From Actinomycetota bacterium (lineage in GTDB: Bacteria; Actinomycetota; CADDZG01; WHSQ01), in NCBI GenBank assembly GCA_016781115.1, contig JADDQX010000022.1:2276-22256 (forward strand): 19,981 nt of DNA, given 5' to 3'. A program made the position numbers and the translations under genes. Positions 14,278 to 19,981 of this stretch are shown here, one piece after another. The notes under the pieces are model-generated. The model worked only from the letters and a program-made list of their open reading frames with translations, ran no database searches and was not told where the DNA came from. Position 1 is the stretch's first letter. Every line of letters begins with the position of its first letter.

Positions 14278-14778
14278 CTAGGTCGCGGCCGCCACCCGCT
14301 CCGCGGCGGCCGCGAGCGCCTTCTCAACGGCCTCTTCCGGAGACGCCGCCTCGATAACGGCATCAACGGGACCTCCCCTGTTGGAGAGCTGCCAGGTGTC
14401 CACCCCGATGACGGGCTTGCCGATCTTCAGCGCGAAGCCGATCTCAGACAGAGTCCCGTACTCGCCCGTCAGAGCGATCATCGCGTCGCACGCTCGGACC
14501 AGAAGAGCGTTGCGCACCTCTCCCAGCCCCAGAGGGATCGCGACGTCTACGTATCCGTTGGCGTCCGCTCGATCTTCAGAGGGCAGCAGACCCACCGTGA
14601 GCCCCCCCTCAGCGCGGGCGCCGCGACAGACGGCCTCCATCACGCCGGTCAGCCCCCCGCACAACACCACGGCCCCCGCGCGGGCGAGCAGTCGGCCGAT
14701 CTCTTCGGCTCGAGAACAAGCGGGCTCCTCGTCTGCGGCGCTGCCACACACCGCGACGTAGAGAGGGCCGCCGCTCAT
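14278..14778 (-). CDS. TIGR00725 / LOG-like Rossmann-fold nucleotide-binding protein
   Basis: 166 aa. The order CGGLTGVMEAVCRGA (40-54), GGLTVGLLP (58-66), NGYVDVAIPLGLGEVRNALLV (74-94) and LTGEYGTLSEIGFALKIGKPVIG (103-125) matches TIGR00725-type proteins. These are related to the LOG/'lysine decarboxylase-like' and molybdenum-cofactor-carrier fold. A usual GGGYGTLSE loop reads GEYGTLSE here. The activity is not established; nucleotide or nucleoside-monophosphate binding is likely. ATG 14778 has AGGG 8 nt upstream that overlaps the hemW stop area. The open frame extends much further upstream but that is shadow of hemW. The gene sits 10 nt behind hemW, so cotranscription is likely. Confidence 0.85.
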   Translation of the reverse strand: MSGGPLYVAVCGSAADEEPACSRAEEIGRLLARAGAVVLCGGLTGVMEAVCRGARAEGGLTVGLLPSEDRADANGYVDVAIPLGLGEVRNALLVRACDAMIALTGEYGTLSEIGFALKIGKPVIGVDTWQLSNRGGPVDAVIEAASPEEAVEKALAAAAERVAAAT

Positions 14779-14788
14779 CGCCGGATCC

Positions 14789-15970
14789 CTATAGGAGCTC
14801 GCAGAGCGCTTCATTGGCCAGCAGGGTTCCCCTGTCGCTGAGGCGCAAACGACTCCCCGACAGCTCGAGAAGACCCACCTCCCGCAGACGGTCGAGCGTC
14901 CCGGTTCGCTTCGACAACGGCGAGGCACCGAAGCGCTTCGAGAAGCCGTCCAGATCCACCCCCGTTCGCAGTCGAAGGCCCAGCATGAGCGCCTCACCGG
15001 CACGAGCATCGTCGTCGAGCCGCTCCGAGCCGGCCGTCGTCGAGCTGTCCGCCTGGACCGCCGCGATGAAGTCGCGAGGCAGCCTGGTCGACCACCAGCG
15101 CTCCCCCTCGACGTGGGCGTGCGCGCCGGCTCCAAAACCGAGGTATTCACCCGCGGACCAGTACAAGACGTTGTGCCGAGAGGCACGGCCCGGCCGGCTC
15201 CAGTTGGAGATCTCGTAGCGGGCGAACCCTGCGGCGCCGAGGAGCTGCGAGGCGATGTCGTGCCGGCGCGCCTGGATGTCGGGATCGACGCCGGGGGTCC
15301 TGCCCGAGCGCACCAACGTAGCGAGCGGCGTGCCCTCCTCCACCGTCAGCGCGTAGGCGGAAACGTGAGCAACGCCGCTGTCGATGACACCCTCCAGCGA
15401 GCGGACCCAGTCCTCGTCTTCCTCCCACGGCGACCCATAGATCAGGTCCGCGTTGACGTCGTCGAATCCGGCGCGGTGTGCCGCGTCCAGAGCGCGGAGC
15501 GCGACCTCCGGCGGGTGCGTCCGCCCGAGCCCGACCAGCACCTTCGGCACCAACGACTGCACCCCCACCGAGACGCGGTTGAAGCCCGCCTCGAGGAGCG
15601 CGGTGAAGTAGGCCTCGTCCACCGTCTCGGGATTCGCCTCCGCCGTCACCTCGGCGTCTTCCGACAACCCGTGCCGATCGCGCACAGCCTGCAGGACGAG
15701 CCCGAGCTGATGCGACGGCAGCAGCGTCGGCGTCCCCCCTCCGAAGAACACCGACGTCGCAGAACGAGTCGGGCCGTCCCACCGCCGGACCTCCTTCACC
15801 AGAGCGTCCGCATAAGACGCGTGGAGGTCGTCCTGGCCTTCATAGGTGTTGAAGTCGCAGTAGTGACACCGGTGCTTGCAGAAGGGGATGTGAACGTAGA
15901 TGCCGAATCCCGGGTCCGCCATCCACTCTCCGCTCCGGGCGGGCGCTACGTCGGGAGCCGCAAGGTTCAC
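14789..15970 (-). CDS. hemW: Heme chaperone HemW (radical SAM family)
   Basis: 393 aa from GTG 15970. The radical SAM cysteines are Cys31, Cys35 and Cys38 (CKHRCHYCDF). The residue after CxxC-Asp is Phe rather than Cys. This marks HemW, a heme-binding chaperone, and separates it from HemN coproporphyrinogen dehydrogenase, which has CxxxCxxCxC. GGGTPT (77-82) and SVGVQS are also present, with the HemN_C domain near the end. The GTG overlaps the lepA stop (GTGA) with GGGGGCG upstream as Shine-Dalgarno. A later start at Met17 is possible since the first 16 residues are poorly conserved in appearance. Confidence 0.94.
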   Translation of the reverse strand: MNLAAPDVAPARSGEWMADPGFGIYVHIPFCKHRCHYCDFNTYEGQDDLHASYADALVKEVRRWDGPTRSATSVFFGGGTPTLLPSHQLGLVLQAVRDRHGLSEDAEVTAEANPETVDEAYFTALLEAGFNRVSVGVQSLVPKVLVGLGRTHPPEVALRALDAAHRAGFDDVNADLIYGSPWEEDEDWVRSLEGVIDSGVAHVSAYALTVEEGTPLATLVRSGRTPGVDPDIQARRHDIASQLLGAAGFARYEISNWSRPGRASRHNVLYWSAGEYLGFGAGAHAHVEGERWWSTRLPRDFIAAVQADSSTTAGSERLDDDARAGEALMLGLRLRTGVDLDGFSKRFGASPLSKRTGTLDRLREVGLLELSGSRLRLSDRGTLLANEALCELL

Positions 15971-17790
15971 GACTTCGCCCCCGCATCCAGATCGGCGTCT
16001 ACGCGCAGCGCGTCGATGAAGGCTCCCTGAGGAACCTCCACCGCGCCGATCTGTTTCATCTTCTTCTTGCCTTTCTTCTGTTGCTCAAGGAGCTTGCGCT
16101 TGCGGGTGATGTCACCGCCGTAGCACTTCGCCAGGACGTCTTTGCGCTTCGCCTTGACCGTCTCGCGCGCTATGACGCGGGACCCGATAGCGGCTTGGAT
16201 AGGAACGTCGAACATCTGGCGCGGTATCAGCTTCCGGAGTCGCTCGGTCATCGTCTTGCCGTAGTCGTAAGCCTTGTCCCGATGCACGATCGTGGAGAAA
16301 GCATCTACCGGTTGCTGGTTGAGCAACAGGTCCACCCGGACCAGGTTCGACGGATACATGCCAACGGGCTCGTAGTCGAGCGACGCGTAACCCTTGGTCC
16401 TGCTCTTCAGCTGGTCGAAGAAGTCGAAGATGATCTCGCCGAGCGGCATGTGGTAGCGGATCTCGACCCTCTCGGTAGAGAGGTAGTGCATCTCTTTGAG
16501 CTCTCCCCGCCGCTCCTGGCACAGCTGCATGACGGTGCCGACGAACTCCGAAGGGGTCACGACCATCACCGATACGTAAGGCTCGTAGACCGCCTCGATC
16601 TTGCTCGGGTCGGGCATGTCGGTGGGGTTGCGCACTATCTGTTTCTGCGCGCCCATGAGCTCTATCTCGTAGCCCACGGACGGCGCCGTCGCGATCAGCT
16701 CCAGATCGAACTCCCGCTCGAGCCGCTCTCGCACGATCTCCATGTGCAGGAGCCCGAGGAAGCCACACCTGAAACCGAACCCCAACGCGGTCGACGATTC
16801 CGGCTCGAACACGAGGGCCGCGTCGTTGAGCTTGAGCTTGTCGAGAGCATCACGAAGCTCCGGGAAGTCATCGCCCTCGATCGGATAGATCCCGGCGAAC
16901 ACCATCGGCTTGGGCTCGCGGTAGCCCGGCAACGGCTTCCCCGCCGGGCGGTCGGCCGAGGTGATCGTGTCGCCCACCTTCGCCAGGGCCACCTCCTTGA
17001 TCCCGGCGATGACGTAGCCGACCTCGCCCGTCTCCAGCGACTCGACCACCTGAGCGTCGGGCGCCATGATCCCGATCTCGTCCGCGTCGGCCGCGAAGTC
17101 CGCAACCATCAACCTGATCGCCTGCCTGCGTTGCAGCCGTCCGTCCACGACCCGCACGTATGCGATCACGCCTCGGTAGGCGTCGTATACGGAGTCGAAG
17201 ACGAGGGCGCGCAGGGGCGCGTCGGGATCGCCCTTCGGCGGGGGCACCTTCGAGACGATCGCCTCCAGGAGCTCGTCGACTCCTTCGCCCGTCTTGGCGG
17301 AGATGCGGAAGATGTCAGCGGGGTCGCAGCCGATGAGGGAAGCCAACTCCTGGGCGTATCTCTCGGGCTGAGCGGCAGGGAGGTCGATCTTGTTCAGGAC
17401 CGGGATGATCTCGAGTCCGGCGTCGACAGCCAGGTAGAGGTTGGTAAGCGTCTGCGCCTCGATCCCCTGTGCCGCATCGACCAAGAGAAGGACGCCGTCG
17501 CAGGCCGCGAGCGACCGGGAGACCTCGTAGCCGAAGTCGACGTGCCCCGGCGTGTCGATCAGGTTGATCTGGTATTCGGCGCCGTCGGGGGCCGCGTAAC
17601 GCATCCGCACCGCGGCGGCCTTGATCGTGATCCCCCGCTCCCGTTCGAGATCCATCCGGTCGAGGAACTGTTCGCGCATGTCACGGTCGGACACAGTGCC
17701 GGTGAGCTGCAGAAGCCGGTCGGACAGGGTGCTCTTGCCGTGGTCGATGTGGGCGATGACCGCGATCGCCCGCTGATGCGCCTGGTCCAT
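15967..17790 (-). CDS. lepA: Elongation factor 4 (LepA)
   Basis: 607 aa, the full family length. LepA is a ribosome-binding GTPase linked to 30S biogenesis and back-translocation. The G1 motif AHIDHGKST (13-21) carries the family's His/Ile form, G3 is DTPGH (79-83) and G4 NKID (133-136). RGITIKAAAV is the switch I stretch. The LepA-specific C-terminal domain with KAKRKDVLAKCYGGDITRKRKLLEQQ and KKGKKKMKQ is intact. ATG 17790 has no good Shine-Dalgarno (a GAGG is one base away), while TAACGT lies 6 nt upstream. It heads the lepA–hemW–LOG-like–zinc-ribbon run and is divergent from rpsT. Confidence 0.98.
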   Translation of the reverse strand: MDQAHQRAIAVIAHIDHGKSTLSDRLLQLTGTVSDRDMREQFLDRMDLERERGITIKAAAVRMRYAAPDGAEYQINLIDTPGHVDFGYEVSRSLAACDGVLLLVDAAQGIEAQTLTNLYLAVDAGLEIIPVLNKIDLPAAQPERYAQELASLIGCDPADIFRISAKTGEGVDELLEAIVSKVPPPKGDPDAPLRALVFDSVYDAYRGVIAYVRVVDGRLQRRQAIRLMVADFAADADEIGIMAPDAQVVESLETGEVGYVIAGIKEVALAKVGDTITSADRPAGKPLPGYREPKPMVFAGIYPIEGDDFPELRDALDKLKLNDAALVFEPESSTALGFGFRCGFLGLLHMEIVRERLEREFDLELIATAPSVGYEIELMGAQKQIVRNPTDMPDPSKIEAVYEPYVSVMVVTPSEFVGTVMQLCQERRGELKEMHYLSTERVEIRYHMPLGEIIFDFFDQLKSRTKGYASLDYEPVGMYPSNLVRVDLLLNQQPVDAFSTIVHRDKAYDYGKTMTERLRKLIPRQMFDVPIQAAIGSRVIARETVKAKRKDVLAKCYGGDITRKRKLLEQQKKGKKKMKQIGAVEVPQGAFIDALRVDADLDAGAKS

Positions 17791-17796
17791 GCCTCA

Positions 17797-17802
17797 ACGT
17801 TA
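17797..17802 (-). promoter_or_regulatory. Putative -10 element of lepA
   Basis: Minus-strand TAACGT followed by 6 nt and ATG, consistent with a leaderless lepA transcript. Confidence 0.45.
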
Positions 17803-17838
17803 GCCGCCTGGGACGAGCCTCCCCGCTGCGGCCTCTGC

Positions 17839-17844
17839 TATCCT
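17839..17844 (+). promoter_or_regulatory. Putative -10 element of rpsT
   Basis: TATCCT fits TANNNT and would give a 5' leader of about 30 nt carrying AAGGAG (17865-17870), 12 nt before ATG. The -35 region is not recognisable. Confidence 0.4.
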
Positions 17845-17882
17845 CGGGAGCCGAATCCCCCTGTAAGGAGCCCTACACAAGC

Positions 17883-18140
17883 ATGGCCAACATCAAGAGT
17901 CAGATCAAAAGGAACCGCCAGAGCGAGCTCGCCCGGCAGCGCAACAAGGCGACGCGCTCGGCCCTGAAGACGCGCATCAAGAACTTCGTTCAGTCGATCG
18001 AGGCGGGCGACAAGGATGCCGCTACCGCGGCCTACCGGGAAGCGGCTCGCACGCTCGACAAGGCGGCTTCTAAGGGCATCATCCACAAGAACACCGCGGC
18101 CAACAAGAAGTCTCGGTTGGCCAAGCGTCTGAACGCCTAG
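17883..18140 (+). CDS. rpsT: 30S ribosomal protein S20
   Basis: 85 aa, the normal size for S20, which binds 16S rRNA helices early in 30S assembly. MANIKSQIKRNRQSELARQRNK at the start (positions 1-22, abridged as ANIKSQIKRNRQ) and IIHKNTAANKKSRLAKRLNA at the end are the family pattern, with basic helices throughout. ATG 17883 has an AAGGAG Shine-Dalgarno at a rather long 12 nt. The gene is alone on the plus strand between lepA and holA, as is usual in actinobacteria. It ends 8 bp from the holA stop, with no strong terminator seen. Confidence 0.98.
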   Translation: MANIKSQIKRNRQSELARQRNKATRSALKTRIKNFVQSIEAGDKDAATAAYREAARTLDKAASKGIIHKNTAANKKSRLAKRLNA

Positions 18141-18148
18141 GACCCTCG

Positions 18149-19081
18149 TCAGCCCGACGCGGTGATGATGCGGATCACCGCTCGCTCTAAGGCCGCCTCG
18201 GCCGACGGGAACTCGCCCTTCATCTCGATATCCGCGTCTGCCATGACCGCCATCGCCCGAACCAACTCTTCCTCTTTGTAAGACAGCGCCTGCTTCGCCA
18301 TCCGCTCCGCACGCCACTCGGGCATCCCGAGCGCCTCACCCACCGCCCGCGCTCCCTCACCCGCGTACTGCCGAGCTCGAAGTAGCCGTCTCAGATGGCC
18401 GTTCAGCACCCCGAACAAAGCCAGCGGTTCATCCCCCTGCTCCAACAACCGGCGCAGGCTCGTCATGGCCGCGGGAAGACGCCGTTCACCCACGGCGTCC
18501 GTCAACGCGAAGCTCCGCTCCTCTGCCAGCCGCGGGAAAGCCCGTCGCACCTCCGTGGCGCCGATAGCGGATCCCGGACCGTGCGCCGCCACGAGCTGCT
18601 CGAGCGAGGTATCGAGCGACCTCAACTCGGTGCCGACGGCGTCGACGAGGGCCCAACCCGCGCGGTCGTCGAGCTTGATCCCGCGCTCCACCGCACGCTG
18701 TCGGACCCACGTAACCAACCGGCGCCCCTTGGGTGCTTCGAGCGGCACCACCACCCCGGCCTTCTTCACCGCAGCGTCCAGCTTGGTCTTGCCGGCGGCG
18801 ATCAGCACGAGGATCGTGTCGGGCGACGGAGCTTCCAGGTAGCCCGTCAACGTCTCGACTTGTTCCTTCTTCAGGTCATGCGCGTCACGGATCACGACGA
18901 GCCGTCGGCCGCCCAGGAGCGACGGCGTGCCGACCGCTTCCATCAGCTCCGCGGCCGAAGCGGCCGGGCCTAGAGACACCTCTGCGAGGGCGTCGGTCGC
19001 ATGTTCTCGTCGGAGCTTCTCCAGAGCCTCCTCCGCCAGGTACGGCTCCCCCGACAACAGGTAGCACGACGCCTCGATCAT
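18149..19081 (-). CDS. holA: DNA polymerase III subunit delta
   Basis: 310 aa from ATG 19081. HolA is the clamp-loader subunit that opens the beta clamp. The start MIEASCYLLSGEPYLAEEAL has the YLLSGE pattern at the degenerate P-loop position, then PSLLGGRRLVVIRDAH and EAPSPDTILVLIAAGKTKLD. Domain III follows with QGDEPLALFGVLNGHLRRLLRARQY. The start overlaps the upstream 64-aa gene by 4 nt (ATGA), giving translational coupling. The open frame continues about 29 codons upstream without family similarity. It faces rpsT tail-to-tail. Confidence 0.93.
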   Translation of the reverse strand: MIEASCYLLSGEPYLAEEALEKLRREHATDALAEVSLGPAASAAELMEAVGTPSLLGGRRLVVIRDAHDLKKEQVETLTGYLEAPSPDTILVLIAAGKTKLDAAVKKAGVVVPLEAPKGRRLVTWVRQRAVERGIKLDDRAGWALVDAVGTELRSLDTSLEQLVAAHGPGSAIGATEVRRAFPRLAEERSFALTDAVGERRLPAAMTSLRRLLEQGDEPLALFGVLNGHLRRLLRARQYAGEGARAVGEALGMPEWRAERMAKQALSYKEEELVRAMAVMADADIEMKGEFPSAEAALERAVIRIITASG

Positions 19082-19272
19082 TCTTCGCCCAGCCCCATCT
19101 GATAGATGGTCTCGTCTCCCTCGACGAGCGACACCGACTCCGCGCCTTCCTCGAGTAAGCCCGACCATTCGCTAGACATCCACGCTTCTGCTTCCTCGCG
19201 GGTCGCGAACGTCTCCGTCGCTCTCATCTCCGCGCCCGAGGCGTCGTGCAAGATCCAGCGCGGGCCGACCAT
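19078..19272 (-). CDS. Small acidic conserved-looking hypothetical protein (64 aa)
   Basis: 64 aa with 18 Asp/Glu against few basic residues. The layout is WILHDASG, then ETFATREEAEAWMSSEW, then SVSLVEGDETIYQMGL. This looks like a compact beta-alpha-beta fold, similar to small actinobacterial proteins beginning W-x-L-x-D, though I cannot name a family. ATG 19272 lies 101 nt inside the 3' end of comEC. TACGCT at 19279-19284, 6 nt before the ATG, predicts a leaderless transcript from an internal promoter. It is coupled to holA by ATGA. No function is assigned. Confidence 0.65.
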   Translation of the reverse strand: MVGPRWILHDASGAEMRATETFATREEAEAWMSSEWSGLLEEGAESVSLVEGDETIYQMGLGEE

Positions 19273-19981
19273 CTCTCGAGCGTACCGGCTGGGCGTACCG
19301 TCGCATCGTCAGGGCGGCAGCCGCACAGACCGGACCCGCAAGAGCCGCGCCGGCCCAAGCGTCGACCTCCAGCGCTGCCCACGCCGGTTCCGAACAGACC
19401 CGCCCGATCAGGAGCACCCACTGTGCGAACGGTTCTGCCGCGGCAAGCAGGACTGCACCGGCTCGGTGATCGATCGTTCCGATCACGCCGCCGACGAGGC
19501 CGAGGATCGTGGCCGGCGCGATGGCGGGCGCCGCCGCCATGTTCGCCACCGGCGCCACCACTGACAGTTCCCCGAACACACCGGCCAACAACGGCGCTAC
19601 CGCAACCTGCGCCGCCAAGGTCACCGCGAGCGGAAGCCCGATGAGCGGAGGCACGCGGGGCGTCTTCGACTGCAATCGGGGTGCCCACAGGATGATCCCG
19701 GCGGTTGCCGCGACCGACAGATGAAGGCCGACCGAGAACACGACCTGAGGCCGCGCCGCGACCAGCACCGCGACCGCAACTCCGAGCGCGTGCAGCGGTT
19801 CGGCCGACCGACCAAAGCCCAGAGCTGTCAATGCCACCGCACCCATCGCCACCGCCCGGAGAACGGACGGGTCGGGACCGACGACGAGAAGGAACAGCGT
19901 CAGTGCGATCGCGCCCGATGCGAGGCGGAGCGTGAACGCGAGGAGCCGAGTCAGCAACGCTGCCGCTGCGAGCACGATCGC
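19172..19981 (-). CDS. comEC: ComEC/Rec2-family DNA uptake channel, N-terminus beyond window
   Basis: 269 residues of the C-terminal part are visible; the reading frame runs off the right edge. The Competence domain signature is clear: GPDPSVLRAVAMGAVALTALGFGRSAEPLHALG, followed by PQVVFSVGLHLSVAATAGIILW and several membrane helices. ComEC forms the inner-membrane channel for single-stranded DNA in transformation. The protein ends about 60 residues after the last helix with a polar tail (RSRDGRPALDL...), and has no metallo-beta-lactamase domain, which I recall is common in actinobacterial ComEC. The last 101 nt overlap the 64-aa gene in another frame. Gene order comEC–(small ORF)–holA supports the assignment. 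Confidence 0.9.
   Translation of the reverse strand, partial: AIVLAAAALLTRLLAFTLRLASGAIALTLFLLVVGPDPSVLRAVAMGAVALTALGFGRSAEPLHALGVAVAVLVAARPQVVFSVGLHLSVAATAGIILWAPRLQSKTPRVPPLIGLPLAVTLAAQVAVAPLLAGVFGELSVVAPVANMAAAPAIAPATILGLVGGVIGTIDHRAGAVLLAAAEPFAQWVLLIGRVCSEPAWAALEVDAWAGAALAGPVCAAAALTMRRYAQPVRSRDGRPALDLARRLGRGDESDGDVRDPRGSRSVDV
19279..19284 (-). promoter_or_regulatory. Putative -10 element of the 64-aa gene and holA
   Basis: Minus-strand TACGCT plus 6 nt before ATG 19272, inside comEC. It fits the leaderless pattern of other genes in this window, but is embedded in coding sequence. Confidence 0.35.

Noticed and set aside
16081..17967. 628-codon open frame on the plus strand across lepA
   Set aside because: It is antisense to the intact lepA, runs on into rpsT in another frame and has no family motifs; long antisense frames are expected in GC-rich coding DNA.
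18148..18160. CGTC-AGCCC-GACG hairpin between rpsT and holA as terminator
   Set aside because: Only a 4-bp stem, no T-tract and mostly inside holA.
1..19981. tRNA genes, CRISPR arrays, insertion sequences or a defence island
   Set aside because: No cloverleaf, regularly spaced repeats, transposase or nuclease/toxin-like frames were found; the gene content is syntenic housekeeping.

Overview
The window is GC-rich chromosomal DNA holding a run of conserved housekeeping genes, nearly all on the minus strand. The order comEC–holA–(rpsT divergent)–lepA–hemW–hrcA–dnaJ–rsmE–mtaB–HIT–phoH–ybeY–CNNM–era–recO–uppS is an actinobacterial arrangement. From memory, Mycobacterium tuberculosis keeps most of the same order. 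The single hrcA–dnaJ pair without grpE/dnaK, and the SD-less starts preceded by TANNNT, also fit Actinomycetota. The mtaB and HIT genes next to phoH, and an ABC transporter in the era–recO slot, suggest a deeper-branching or uncultured member rather than Mycobacteriales (inference).

Layout, left to right. 1-644 (-): 3'-truncated secreted protein with Asp-box repeats. 753-1490 (+): short MscS-type channel with an acidic/proline tail. 1509-2881 (-): uppS and recO, overlapping. 3020-10276 (-): one tightly packed operon read mtaB, HIT, phoH, ybeY, CNNM/CorC, era, ABC ATPase, ABC-2 permease, cold-shock-like protein. 10301-10948 (+): GNAT acetyltransferase, divergent from mtaB across only 24 bp. 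10973-13890 (-): hrcA–dnaJ–rsmE, headed by a near-perfect CIRCE operator. 13945-17790 (-): lepA–hemW–TIGR00725/LOG-like–zinc-ribbon protein, whose stop codon lies inside CIRCE. 17883-18140 (+): rpsT. 18149-19981 (-): comEC (partial), a 64-aa acidic protein, holA.

Functionally the set covers ribosome assembly and translation (ybeY, era, rsmE, lepA, rpsT), tRNA modification (mtaB), heat-shock control and chaperoning (hrcA, dnaJ), heme trafficking (hemW), DNA replication, repair and uptake (holA, recO, comEC) and cell-wall lipid carrier synthesis (uppS). I see no tRNA, rRNA, CRISPR array, insertion sequence or phage gene, and no gene-free stretch over 300 bases. The longest gaps are 2882-3019, 645-752 and 17791-17882.

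I do not see a dramatic new defence or biosynthetic system. The unusual signals are regulatory and architectural: (i) seven gene starts preceded by TANNNT 6-8 nt upstream, which predicts leaderless transcripts; (ii) a 24-bp divergent intergenic region that is exactly N6 + two back-to-back -10 hexamers + N6; (iii) a convergent palindrome built from the two stop codons; (iv) a CIRCE operator overlapping the end of the upstream gene; (v) a cascade of three SD-less TGATG stop/start overlaps; (vi) a cold-shock-like protein lacking the RNA-binding motifs.
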